Origin: Pseudomonas sp. Ga0074129 | GTDB taxonomy: Bacteria > Pseudomonadota > Gammaproteobacteria > Pseudomonadales > Pseudomonadaceae | Assembly (NCBI GenBank): GCA_001465025.1 | Contig: LNDO01000079.1 | Span: forward strand, 118,462-182,461 | Length of the DNA: 64,000 nucleotides | Direction: 5' to 3' | Shown: positions 9,502 through 17,932 of the stretch, piece by piece | Layout: each line of letters begins with the position of its first letter | How positions within the stretch are numbered: the stretch's first letter is position 1 | Translations under genes and position numbers: made by a program | Notes under the pieces: generated by a model | The model's database searches: none | What the model was told of the DNA's origin: nothing | What the model saw: only the letters and a program-made list of their open reading frames with translations

Positions 9502-10338
9502 ATGAGCAAGCTTGCTGAAAAAGTACAAAAGGAACTGATCCAGGCCATCGACAACGATGAACTGGTATTGCCGACCCTGCCGGAAGTCGCCCTAAAGGTT
9601 CGCGAAGCGGCAGAAGATCCTGATATCAGCATCCCGCAACTGAGCAAAGTCATCGGTAATGATGCAGCCCTGACAGCCCGCATCATCAAAGTGGTAAACA
9701 GCCCGTTGCTGCGTACCAACAAAGAAATCACCGACTTGCAAATGGCCGTCAGCCGCCTGGGCATCAACTACACCTGCAACCTGGCCACGGGCCTGGCGAT
9801 GGAGCAGATGTTCCAAGCTACCAGCGACGTGGTAGATCGCAAAATGCGTGAAGTGTGGAACAAAAGCACGGAAATCGCCGGCATCTGCCACGTTCTGTGC
9901 AAGCACTACACCCGCCTATTGCCGGATCAGGCCACCCTGGCTGGGCTGGTCCATCAAATCGGCGTGCTGCCTATCCTCACTTACGCCGAGGAGCACAGCG
10001 AACTGCTGGCCGACTCGATCAGCCTCAACCATGTGATCGAGCAGATTCACCCAATCATCGGCGACAAAATCCTGCGCACTTGGGAGTTCCCCGAGCTGAT
10101 ATCCATGGTGCCTGGCCAGTACCTGGACTTCACCCGTGACAGCGCCAAGGTTGACTACGTCGACATCGTTCAGGTTGCCACCCTGCAAAGCTTCGTGGGC
10201 AGCGAACACCCCTACACGCAACTGGACTGGAGCCAGATTCCGGCCTTCCGCAAGCTGGGCCTCGACCCCAGCCAGAACCTGAATGACGACGAAGACCTTT
10301 CCGCCGCCATGGAAGCGGCCATGGGCATGCTGCAATAA
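9502..10338 (+). CDS. HDOD-domain signalling protein
   Basis: 278 residues made almost entirely of an HDOD domain (residues about 20-215), with the family pattern LPTLPEVALKVREAAEDPDI, LSKVIGNDAALTARIIKVVN and MAVSRLGI. HDOD proteins are degenerate HD phosphohydrolase relatives that act in stress and second-messenger signalling; no catalytic activity can be assigned. The ATG at 9502 begins the conserved protein; an upstream in-frame extension overlaps ygfZ. It probably stands alone, 55 bp after ygfZ. Confidence 0.85.
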   Translation: MSKLAEKVQKELIQAIDNDELVLPTLPEVALKVREAAEDPDISIPQLSKVIGNDAALTARIIKVVNSPLLRTNKEITDLQMAVSRLGINYTCNLATGLAMEQMFQATSDVVDRKMREVWNKSTEIAGICHVLCKHYTRLLPDQATLAGLVHQIGVLPILTYAEEHSELLADSISLNHVIEQIHPIIGDKILRTWEFPELISMVPGQYLDFTRDSAKVDYVDIVQVATLQSFVGSEHPYTQLDWSQIPAFRKLGLDPSQNLNDDEDLSAAMEAAMGMLQ

Positions 10339-10406
10339 AATGGCCGTGCGTGCGCATGCCGGCGCCAGCCACTAGGATGAGTGCAACCTTTGGGGGTATT
10401 CACACC

Positions 10407-11167
10407 ATGCGTACACTGCTCTGTTCGCTGCTTCTCAGCCTGGCTGCTGCCAGTGGCGCGCACGCTGAAACAGTGCGACTGACCAACGGCGAATGGCCGC
10501 CCTACCTCGGCCAGCACTTACCCCATCATGGCGTTGCCTCACGCATTGTCAGCGAGGCTTTCGCCTTGCAGGGCATTACCGTGGCCTGGGAGTTTCACCC
10601 TTGGGCGCGTTCATTGCAGTTGGCACAAAGCGGAAACGTAACGGGACAGCGGTTTGGCTGAACAACCGCGAGCGCGAAGAGACATTCTTTGTCAGTGACC
10701 CTGTAGTAGAAAACGGCTTCTACCTGTTCCATCGCAAGGATTACCTGTTTGACTGGCGCCAAGTCAGCGACCTAGACAAACAACGCATTGTCGGCACCCG
10801 TGGCTACGACTACGGCGATGCCTTCCAACAAGCCGAAGCCAAAGGGCAACTGCGCGTCAACCGCGTCACCAGCGATGAAACCGCATTTCGCCAGTTGATC
10901 GCCGGGCGGGTTGATGTATTCCCAGTGGACAAGGTGGTCGGTTTTGACACGCTGCACCAATACTTCAACGCAGCCGACCGGGCCAAGCTGACCTTCCACC
11001 CTCAGCCCCTGCGCCTGGATAGCCTACACCTGCTGATGTCCCGCGAGGTGCCGGGCAATGCCGAACTGATGGCGCGATTCAACCAAGGCCTCGCGCAGTT
11101 GCGCGAGAGCGGCAAGGTGACGCAATACCTGCTGGAGATTCAGCAACCCCTCAGCCTGAACCCTTGA
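10407..11167 (+). pseudogene. Family 3 periplasmic solute-binding protein, broken by a frameshift
   Basis: Two overlapping frames together form one extracellular solute-binding protein (SBP_bac_3). The first, from ATG 10407, has a signal peptide (MRTLLCSLLLSLAAASGAHA) and ETVRLTNGEWPPYLGQ...FHPWARSLQLAQSG, then stops at about 10661. The rest (NGTAVWLNNREREETFFVSD to the stop at 11167) continues one frame over. The break is near 10630-10640 (AGC GGA AAC GTA ACG): adding one base there restores SGKRNGTAVW, which fits the family. Either a real recent inactivation or a one-base sequence error. Such proteins bind polar amino acids or act as sensors; no ABC permease genes are adjacent. Confidence 0.8.
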
Positions 11168-11171
11168 GCCT

Positions 11172-12587
11172 TTAAACTTCTGCAACGTTGAACTCCACGC
11201 GCACACGCAAGCCCTGCGGCTGAACCTGATGCAAGCTGATGGTTGCCTGATGCGCCCGGCAGATCTCGCCGACAATAGCCAAGCCCAACCCGGCGCCCGT
11301 CCCCTTGTTGCTGCCACGGTAGAAACGTTCAAACACGCGCTGGTATTCCTCGGGCGCAATGCCGGGGCCGTCGTCTTCCACTTCCAGCACAGCGTTGGGC
11401 AGCACCCGCAAGATCACGCCGCCGCCAGCGGCGGTATGGGCCAAGGCGTTATCCAGCAAGTTGCACAGCAACTCGTTTAGCAGAGTCGGCTCACCGCTGA
11501 TCCACACAGCCTGCTCAGCCTCCAGAGCCAAGGCGATGCCGCGTGCGTGGGCCAATGGGGCCAAAGCCATACCCAGCTCACGGGCCAACTGACTGAGCTC
11601 AAGACGCTGCGCACCGCCCTCGGCAATGGCCCGTGCGCCGCTTTCAATGCGTGCCAGCGACAGCAACTGGTTGGCCAAATGGGTCAACTTATCGGTGCTC
11701 TGCGCCGCCTCCTCCAAGGTGGTGCGCCACACGGCAGGCTCTTGCGCGCGTAAGCCTAATTCAACGCGCGCCTTGAGCGCTGCCAAAGGGGTGCGCAGTT
11801 CATGGGAAGCATCGGCAATAAACTGCGACTGGCGCTCGAACAGGTGGCGTAAACGGTCATTGAATTGATTCAGCGCATCAATCAACGGGCGCAACTCACG
11901 CGGCATACCGGCATCCGACAAGGGCTGCAGATCATTACTGGCACGCGCAGCCACCCCACGACGCAGCGCCTCCAATGGCCGCAATGCAGCTGTAACGGCC
12001 AGCCACACCAGCAGCAACGCACTGAGTGCTAGCAACGCCATGCGCAACAGCGTGCCGAGCAATAACTCATGGGCCATGCGCTCACGTGCGCCCTGGGTTT
12101 CGGCCACACGAATCTCGGCAATGCCATTGACCCCCGGCTCACTCACCGGCTGCAACAGGCTGACCATGCGCACACCCTGATCGCGGTATTGGGCATCATA
12201 AAAATGCGCCAGCGCTGGGTAATCTTCGGTACGCGGCGTACCGGGCGGTGGCGGTGGCAAGTCGTCATAGCCAGAGACCAGCGCGCCCTGCACGTCCAAC
12301 ACCTGAAAATAGATACGCCCGGCGCTGTCGTAGGCGAAAGTGTCCAGTGCGACATAAGGCACGTTGGCATTCAAACGATCCGCCGTGGTGAACAAGCCAT
12401 CGGCAATCGCACGGGCAGAGGCCAGCAGGGTGCGGTCATAGGCCGTATCGGCAGCGCGGCGCGCGCTCCAATAAGCGCTCAAGCTGCTCGCCAACAGAAT
12501 CAGCGTCAACAGCAGAGCCAGACGGCGGAGTAGTCGGCCGCGCAGACTGCTCGCCTGCAGCGTTTCTGCCAGCTCAGACTCAGTCAA
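11172..12587 (-). CDS. tctE: Sensor histidine kinase, TctE type (tricarboxylate sensing)
   Basis: Membrane histidine kinase expected to sense citrate or other tricarboxylates and phosphorylate TctD. Of 471 residues, a first transmembrane helix lies near 25-42 (LALLLTLILLASSLSAYWSA), then a periplasmic sensor domain, a second helix near 180-200, a HAMP region, the H-box SHELRTPLAALKARVELGL, and HATPase motifs (NLLDNALAHT, DDGPGI, GAGLGLAIV). A TTG start at 12587 is inferred: GGAGG lies 6 bases upstream and it overlaps the tctD stop. It faces opdH-tctCBA, the likely target. Confidence 0.9.
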   Translation of the reverse strand: MTESELAETLQASSLRGRLLRRLALLLTLILLASSLSAYWSARRAADTAYDRTLLASARAIADGLFTTADRLNANVPYVALDTFAYDSAGRIYFQVLDVQGALVSGYDDLPPPPPGTPRTEDYPALAHFYDAQYRDQGVRMVSLLQPVSEPGVNGIAEIRVAETQGARERMAHELLLGTLLRMALLALSALLLVWLAVTAALRPLEALRRGVAARASNDLQPLSDAGMPRELRPLIDALNQFNDRLRHLFERQSQFIADASHELRTPLAALKARVELGLRAQEPAVWRTTLEEAAQSTDKLTHLANQLLSLARIESGARAIAEGGAQRLELSQLARELGMALAPLAHARGIALALEAEQAVWISGEPTLLNELLCNLLDNALAHTAAGGGVILRVLPNAVLEVEDDGPGIAPEEYQRVFERFYRGSNKGTGAGLGLAIVGEICRAHQATISLHQVQPQGLRVRVEFNVAEV

Positions 12588-13251
12588 CGACAGCCTCCAG
12601 CAGGTAGCCCAAACCCCGGAAGGTGACAATACGCACGCCACCGCCTTCAAGTTTTTTGCGCAGGCGATGCACGTAGATTTCGATGGCGTCGTTGCTGGCG
12701 TCTTCATCCAAGCCGAACACCTGAGCGGCCAGTTGCTCCTTGCTCATCACGCGCCCCGGCCGGGCAATCATGGCCTCCAACACCGCTTGCTCGCGGGAGG
12801 TCAGGGTCAGCAGGCTCTGAGCCAGGGTGAAGCGCCGGGTATCCAGATCGTAGTGCAAGTTGCCGCAACGCTGTTGCCGCTCACCGCCGAGCACGGTGCG
12901 GCGCAGCAGGGCTTTGACTCGCGCCTCAAGCTCACTCAGCTCGAAGGGTTTGGCCAGGTAATCATCAGCCCCCAGGTTAAGACCGTGCACCCGGTCCTTG
13001 ACCTCGCCACGGGCAGTCAACATCAACACCGGCAGGGTTTTGCCGCGCTCACGCAAGCGGGCGAGCACCGCAAAACCATCCAGGCGCGGCAAGCCGATAT
13101 CGAGAATGGCCAGCACGTATTCCTCGCTGCTCAACGCCAGATCGGCGGCCACGCCATCATGCAGCATGTCTACCGTCAGCCCGCTGCCACGCAGGGCCTG
13201 GGCCACGCTTTCAGCCAGGGGTAGATGGTCCTCAACCAGCAGGATTCGCAC
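12580..13251 (-). CDS. tctD: OmpR-family response regulator, TctD type
   Basis: 223 residues: receiver domain (VRILLVEDH, phospho-acceptor Asp in LAILDIGLPRLDGF, conserved Lys in YLAKPFEL) and a winged-helix DNA-binding domain (LTLTSREQAVLEAMIARPGR, DAIEIYVHRLRKKL). The GTG at 13251 places the receiver at the N-terminus; longer in-frame extensions run into intergenic repeats. It overlaps tctE by 8 bp. TctD homologues activate (or derepress) the porin OpdH and TctCBA tripartite transporter, encoded divergently from 13549. Confidence 0.92.
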   Translation of the reverse strand: MRILLVEDHLPLAESVAQALRGSGLTVDMLHDGVAADLALSSEEYVLAILDIGLPRLDGFAVLARLRERGKTLPVLMLTARGEVKDRVHGLNLGADDYLAKPFELSELEARVKALLRRTVLGGERQQRCGNLHYDLDTRRFTLAQSLLTLTSREQAVLEAMIARPGRVMSKEQLAAQVFGLDEDASNDAIEIYVHRLRKKLEGGGVRIVTFRGLGYLLEAVVD

Positions 13252-13298
13252 GGTAATGGCACTCCACAAAATTATTGTTATCGGCCCAGTGTAACGGG

Positions 13299-13340
13299 GC
13301 ACCCCGGGGGCCGTCGCAAGTGACATGAAAAAAACTCTCC
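13299..13340 (+). repeat. Dispersed intergenic repeat, family A, partial copy 2
   Basis: GCACCCCGGGGGCCGTCGCA followed by AGTGACATGAAAAAAACTC matches the core of copy 3 about 80 bp downstream (GGGCCGTCGCAAGCGACGTC). It is a partial, more decayed unit in the tctD-opdH divergent gap. Confidence 0.6.
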
Positions 13341-13355
13341 AGGTGTTTCTTTGTA

Positions 13356-13426
13356 GCCTGCCATCCCTGGCGGCCACCCTACGGGCCGTCGCAAGCGACG
13401 TCAAAAAACGCTCCAGGCGTTTTTTT
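13356..13426 (+). repeat. Dispersed intergenic repeat, family A, copy 3, with terminator hairpin
   Basis: Full unit matching the reverse complement of 8255-8310 (GCCATCCCTGGCGGCCACCC, then GGGCCGTCGCAAGCGACG). Its downstream half, AAAAAACGC-TCCAG-GCGTTTTTT (13403-13425), is a perfect 9-bp stem with A- and T-runs, a bidirectional terminator in form. It lies about 120 bp upstream of opdH and so would have to precede or interrupt any promoter reading from the tctD side. Apart from these repeats, the 297-bp gap shows no gene. Confidence 0.75.
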
Positions 13427-13548
13427 CAACCTGAAAGCCTGGTGAAAGCTTGCCTCTTTAGGATCGGTTTCAGGTGGCTCGATCCACCGACCAGAACGCC
13501 TGATGCAGTGGTGCACGGGCGTGACAAAAACAACAATGGAGACCACAG

Positions 13549-14820
13549 ATGCCATCCGCATCCTACCGGGCGATATCGCCTGTACATCTGCTCAGCCTCG
13601 CCATTAGCACTGCCTTCCTTACCCCAATAGCGCACGCTGATTTTGTCGCCGACAGCAAAGCCAGCCTGACCACCACCAACATTTACTTCAACCGTGATTT
13701 TCGTGAAGGCACCAGCGCCCAACAAAATAAACGCGAAGAATGGGGCCAAGGCTTCTGGCTTGACGTTCAGTCCGGTTACACCGAAGGCACCGTGGGTTTC
13801 GGCCTCGATGCACTGGGTCTGGTTGGGGTCAAACTGGACTCCGGCGGCGACCGTACCGGCACCGACCTGCTCCCGGTTCAAGATGACGGCGGTACACCTG
13901 ACCAATTCGGCCGTTTGGGTCTGACCGCTAAGGTCAAAGTGTCTGCGACAGAATTGCGCTATGGCTCGCACGTCCCCGAGCTGCCAGTGGTCAAGGCCAG
14001 CGACAGTCGCCTGCTGCCACAGGTGTTCGAAGGTGGCTTGCTGACCTCTGGTGAAATTGACGGCCTGACCTTTACCGGCGGACGCCTGGACAAGGTGATC
14101 GACCGCGCCTCAACCAATTCAGAGGAGCTGATCCTCAACAGCAAGAACCGTCGTTTTGCCGCTGGCATCACGGCGGATCATCTCGACCTGATGGGCCTCG
14201 ATTATGAGTTCGCCAAGGGTCTGAGCGGCCGTTATTACTTCGCCGACCTCAACGACATCTACCGCCAGCACTTCTTTGGCCTGCTTGCCAGCCAGCCTCT
14301 GGGCAGCGGCACCCTGAGCGCCGATGTGCGGATGATGCTGAGCAAGGACAGCGGTGCTGCAAATGCGGGCAAAGTCGACAACCGCGCGTTTAACGCCATG
14401 CTCACCTATGCGATCGAAGGGCACAAAATGGGCCTCGGCTTTCAGGACATGAGCGGCGACACCGGTTACGCCTACATTGATGGCAGCGACCCGTTCCTGG
14501 TGAACTTCGTACAGATCAACGACTTCGCCAACGCCGACGAGCGCTCTTGGCAGGCCCGTTATGACTATGACCTGGGCAAAGTCGGCATACCCGGCCTGAG
14601 CTTTATGACCCGCTACATCAAAGGCAGCGACGCGCAGATCGCCGGCAGCACAGACACCGGCGGCGAATGGGAGCGCAACATTGAGATCAAGTACGTGGTG
14701 CAGAGCGGCCCACTGAAAGATGTCTACGTACGCCTGCGCAATGCCAGTTTTCACTCCGACTTTGCCCGTGATGCGGACGAAAACCGCGTCATCGTCGGCT
14801 ACACGCTGCCCATTTGGTAA
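13549..14820 (+). CDS. opdH: OprD-family outer-membrane porin, OpdH type (tricarboxylate uptake)
   Basis: Substrate-specific 18-stranded porin of the OprD family, expected to pass citrate, cis-aconitate or isocitrate into the periplasm. The 423 residues have a signal peptide ending near TPIAHA, then DFVADSKASLTTTNIYFNRD and EEWGQGFWLDVQSGYTEGTV, diagnostic of OprD porins, and a C-terminal aromatic residue (LPIW) for outer-membrane insertion. It heads opdH-tctCBA and is divergent from tctDE, as in P. aeruginosa, which supports the OpdH assignment over other OprD paralogues. Confidence 0.92.
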   Translation: MPSASYRAISPVHLLSLAISTAFLTPIAHADFVADSKASLTTTNIYFNRDFREGTSAQQNKREEWGQGFWLDVQSGYTEGTVGFGLDALGLVGVKLDSGGDRTGTDLLPVQDDGGTPDQFGRLGLTAKVKVSATELRYGSHVPELPVVKASDSRLLPQVFEGGLLTSGEIDGLTFTGGRLDKVIDRASTNSEELILNSKNRRFAAGITADHLDLMGLDYEFAKGLSGRYYFADLNDIYRQHFFGLLASQPLGSGTLSADVRMMLSKDSGAANAGKVDNRAFNAMLTYAIEGHKMGLGFQDMSGDTGYAYIDGSDPFLVNFVQINDFANADERSWQARYDYDLGKVGIPGLSFMTRYIKGSDAQIAGSTDTGGEWERNIEIKYVVQSGPLKDVYVRLRNASFHSDFARDADENRVIVGYTLPIW

Positions 14821-14850
14821 ATCACAATAAGAGTCCGGAGGAAAACATCC

Positions 14851-15828
14851 ATGAAAACTGCCTTTACCCGTATCGCCCTGGCCACCGCCTGCATGGCCTT
14901 TGCTGGCCAACTGCTGGCTGCCGAACCGAAGCGCCCCGAGTGCATTGCCCCAGCCAAACCCGGCGGTGGCTTTGACCTCACTTGCAAACTGGCGCAGAGC
15001 GGCCTGAAAGACAGCGGCCTGCTGAAAGCACCGATGCGCGTCACCTACATGCCCGGCGGTGTTGGCGCAGTGGCCTACAACGCCGTAATTGCTCAACGCG
15101 CCGATGATGCGGGCACCATTACCGCATTCTCCAGCGGCTCGTTGCTTAACCTCGCGCAAGGTAAGTTCGGCCGTTACAACGAAAATGATGTGCGCTGGCT
15201 GGCCGCAGTGGGCACTGACTACGGCGCCATCACCGTGCGTGAAGACTCGCCTTACCAGAGCCTCGACGAGCTGGTGCAAGCCCTGAAAAAAGACCCCACC
15301 AGCATCGTTTTTGGTGCTGGCGCGACTATCGGCGGGCAGGACTGGATGCAAACAGCACTGATCGCCCGCCTGGCCGGTATCGACCCGAAAAACCTGCGCT
15401 ATGTAGCCTTTGAAGGCGGCGGCGAAACCCTCACCGCCATGCTCGGCGGCCATGTGCACGTGACCTCCAGCGGTTTGGGCGAAGTCACCCCGCAGTTAGC
15501 AGCCAAGAAGGTGCGCATCCTCGCCGTACTGTCCGAAGAGCGCCTGCCGGGCAAACTGGCCGACATTACGACCGCCAAGGAGCAGGGCTACGACATCGTC
15601 TGGCCGGTGATTCGCGGCTTCTATATGGGCCCAGAGGTCAGCGACGAGCAGTACAACTGGTGGAAACAGCAGTTTGACACCCTGCTCACCCGTGAAGATT
15701 TCGCCAAGTTGCGCGAGCAGCGCGATCTGCTGCCGTTGTCAGTGACAGGCGACGAGTTGAAAGCCTTGGTCTTCAAGCAAGTTGAGGAATACAAAGCGCT
15801 GGCTGGCGAGTTCGGGCTGATGCAGTAA
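14851..15828 (+). CDS. tctC: Tripartite tricarboxylate transporter solute-binding protein TctC
   Basis: Periplasmic high-affinity binding protein for tricarboxylates (TTT family, Bug-type fold), 325 residues. A signal peptide (AFTRIALATACMAFAGQLLA) is followed by the Bug-fold pattern CIAPAKPGGGFDLTCKL and YMPGGVGAVAYN. A strong GGAGG precedes the ATG. It sits between the porin and the membrane subunits, so outer membrane, periplasm and inner membrane steps are encoded in order. Confidence 0.95.
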   Translation: MKTAFTRIALATACMAFAGQLLAAEPKRPECIAPAKPGGGFDLTCKLAQSGLKDSGLLKAPMRVTYMPGGVGAVAYNAVIAQRADDAGTITAFSSGSLLNLAQGKFGRYNENDVRWLAAVGTDYGAITVREDSPYQSLDELVQALKKDPTSIVFGAGATIGGQDWMQTALIARLAGIDPKNLRYVAFEGGGETLTAMLGGHVHVTSSGLGEVTPQLAAKKVRILAVLSEERLPGKLADITTAKEQGYDIVWPVIRGFYMGPEVSDEQYNWWKQQFDTLLTREDFAKLREQRDLLPLSVTGDELKALVFKQVEEYKALAGEFGLMQ

Positions 15829-15844
15829 CGCGTAATCCGCAATT

Positions 15845-15937
15845 CGTAGGATGGGTCAGGCCGCGCAGGTTGAGCGTCGCGACACCCATCACCCAGCACC
15901 CATTGATGGGTATCGCTGCGCTCAACCCATCCTACGG
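15845..15937. repeat. GTAGGATGGGT-type palindromic intergenic repeat (family B)
   Basis: CGTAGGATGGGT at the left and ACCCATCCTACGG at the right form an inverted repeat around an internal region with GGTTGAGCGTCGCGA and TATCGCTGCGCTCAACCC. Related palindromes are found near 37.6, 37.8 and 63.1 kb. Placed between tctC and tctB, it could stabilise the tctC message or lower read-through to tctBA. Confidence 0.8.
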
Positions 15938-15977
15938 CTCCACGGTCTTTCCCTGACCCTCGACTAGGTAATCCACC

Positions 15978-16421
15978 ATGTACGTTCGCCTGTTCGCCGC
16001 GAGCTGGCTGCTGTTTTGCGCCGTGCTCGCCGTCATCGCCTGGGGGTTCCAGGCACCCTTCGCCTACGACCCCGTTGGGCCGCGCGCCTATCCGCTGCTG
16101 CTGCTTAGCCTGATGGCCTTAGGCAGCCTGTGGCTGATATTCAAGCCCGGCCTGCTGGAAGAAACGCTGAATACCCGCGCCGCACTGCGTGCCACGCTTT
16201 GCGTGTTGGCACTGCTCGGCTATGCACTTTTGTTCGAACTGCTTGGCTTCATCATCAGCACCACGCTGGCCACCTTCGCCTTGGGCCTGCTGTTTACCGG
16301 TCGTCCACTGCCCTGCGCCATCAGCGCCGTGTTGATGGGCGTGCTGCTGTACGGCCTGTTTGATTACCTGCTGGATGTGCCGCTGCCCCTCGGCCTGTTC
16401 GAAGCCTTTGTGGAGAGCTGA
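15978..16421 (+). CDS. tctB: Tripartite tricarboxylate transporter small membrane subunit TctB
   Basis: 147-residue protein with about four transmembrane helices (ASWLLFCAVLAVIAWGF; YPLLLLSLMALGSLWLIF; ALRATLCVLALLGYALLFEL; CAISAVLMGVLLYGLFDYLL) and the TctB pattern FAYDPVGPRAYPLLLL. It is the small partner of TctA in the sodium- or proton-coupled importer. It ends 2 bp before tctA, so the two are probably translationally coupled. Confidence 0.92.
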   Translation: MYVRLFAASWLLFCAVLAVIAWGFQAPFAYDPVGPRAYPLLLLSLMALGSLWLIFKPGLLEETLNTRAALRATLCVLALLGYALLFELLGFIISTTLATFALGLLFTGRPLPCAISAVLMGVLLYGLFDYLLDVPLPLGLFEAFVES

Positions 16422-16423
16422 AA

Positions 16424-17932
16424 ATGGAAACCCTGAATTTTTTGATGCAAGGCTTCGAAGTCGCCGCGCGACCAGAAAACCTGCTAATGGCCTTGTTCGG
16501 CGCCTTTGTTGGCACCATCGTCGGCCTGTTGCCGGGCCTGGGCCCCATCAATGGCGTGGCGCTGTTGCTGCCGCTGGCCTTTGCCTTGGGCTTGCCGCCG
16601 GAAACCGCACTGATTCTGCTCGCGGCGGTATACCTGGGCTGCGAATACGGTGGGCGTATCTCTGCGATTCTACTCAACGTACCGGGCGACGCCGCTGCGG
16701 TGATGACCACCCTTGATGGCTACCCGCTGGCCCGTCAGGGTAAAGCCGGGATTGCCTTGTCGCTCTCGGCGGTCAGCTCCTTTACCGGCAGCCTGATCGC
16801 CACTTGTGGCGTAGTGCTGTTTGCCCCACTGCTGGCCAAATGGGCCGTGGCCTTTGGGCCGGCCGAGTACTTTGTGCTGATGATTTTCGCCATCGCCTGC
16901 CTTGGCGGCATGGTCGGCGACAAACCGGTGAAAACCCTGATGGCCGCCCTGATCGGCCTTGCCTTGGCTACGGTTGGCGTGGATTCAACCACCGGCGTGT
17001 ACCGCTTCACCTTCGGCAGCGTGAGCCTGTCGGATGGTGTCCAGTTCGTCATCGTGGTGATCGGCCTCTTCAGTGTTAGCGAAGTGCTGCTGATGCTGGA
17101 AAAAACCCACAATGGCCAGAAAGCGTTTAAAGCCAGTGGCCGCCTGCTGTTCAACTTTAAAGAGCTTTGCTTCACCTTCGGCACCATGGTGCGCAGCTCC
17201 CTGGCAGGCTTCGTCATCGGCGTGCTACCGGGTGCCGGCGCCACCATCGCCAGTGCCATGACCTATATGACCGAGAAACGCTTGGCGGGCAGCTCGGGCA
17301 AATTCGGCGAAGGTGACCTGCGCGGTCTGGCAGCCCCGGAATCAGCCAACAACGCCTCGGCGTGCGGCTCGCTGATCCCCATGTTGACCCTTGGCGTACC
17401 GGGCTCCGGCACCACCGCAGTGATGATCGGCGCGCTGACGCTGTACAACATCACCCCCGGCCCGCTGTTGTTCGAACAGCAACCGGACGTGGTCTGGGGT
17501 CTGATCGCCTCACTGTTTATCTGCAACGTGATTTTGCTGGTGATGAACATCCCGTTGGTGGGTCTGTTCGCGCGCATGTTGAGCGTACCCAACTGGGTGC
17601 TGGTGCCAGCGATCACCGTGCTCAGTATGGTCGGCGTCTACGCCGTACACAGCACCACCTTCGACCTGGTACTGATGATTGGTCTCGGCGTGTTTGGCTA
17701 TATCCTGCGCAAGCTGGACTTCCCACTGTCGGCACTGATCCTCGGCTTCGTCCTCGGTGAACTGATGGAAGACAACCTGCGCCGCGCTCTGTCGATCTCG
17801 GCGGGCGAGCTGGGCATCCTCTGGAGCAGCCCCATCAGCCTGACACTGTGGGCACTCACGGCGCTGATGCTCGGGCTGCCTGGCATTCGCTGGTGGCGTG
17901 CACGCCGCGCAGCGCAACTGGTCAATGCCTAA
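16424..17932 (+). CDS. tctA: Tripartite tricarboxylate transporter large membrane subunit TctA
   Basis: 502-residue polytopic permease with the TctA signatures GLLPGLGPINGVALLLPL near residue 35 and GVLPGAGATIASAMTYMTEK near 270, and YLGCEYGGRISAILLNVPGD. It forms the translocation channel with TctB and takes substrate from TctC. Its stop codon is overlapped by the start of the AbrB-like gene. Family length is normal and no defects are seen. Confidence 0.96.
   Translation: METLNFLMQGFEVAARPENLLMALFGAFVGTIVGLLPGLGPINGVALLLPLAFALGLPPETALILLAAVYLGCEYGGRISAILLNVPGDAAAVMTTLDGYPLARQGKAGIALSLSAVSSFTGSLIATCGVVLFAPLLAKWAVAFGPAEYFVLMIFAIACLGGMVGDKPVKTLMAALIGLALATVGVDSTTGVYRFTFGSVSLSDGVQFVIVVIGLFSVSEVLLMLEKTHNGQKAFKASGRLLFNFKELCFTFGTMVRSSLAGFVIGVLPGAGATIASAMTYMTEKRLAGSSGKFGEGDLRGLAAPESANNASACGSLIPMLTLGVPGSGTTAVMIGALTLYNITPGPLLFEQQPDVVWGLIASLFICNVILLVMNIPLVGLFARMLSVPNWVLVPAITVLSMVGVYAVHSTTFDLVLMIGLGVFGYILRKLDFPLSALILGFVLGELMEDNLRRALSISAGELGILWSSPISLTLWALTALMLGLPGIRWWRARRAAQLVNA

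Noticed and set aside
14119-15459. 446-codon open frame on the minus strand
   Set aside because: Antisense to opdH and tctC, both with clear family motifs and ribosome-binding sites; the translation has no recognisable domain.
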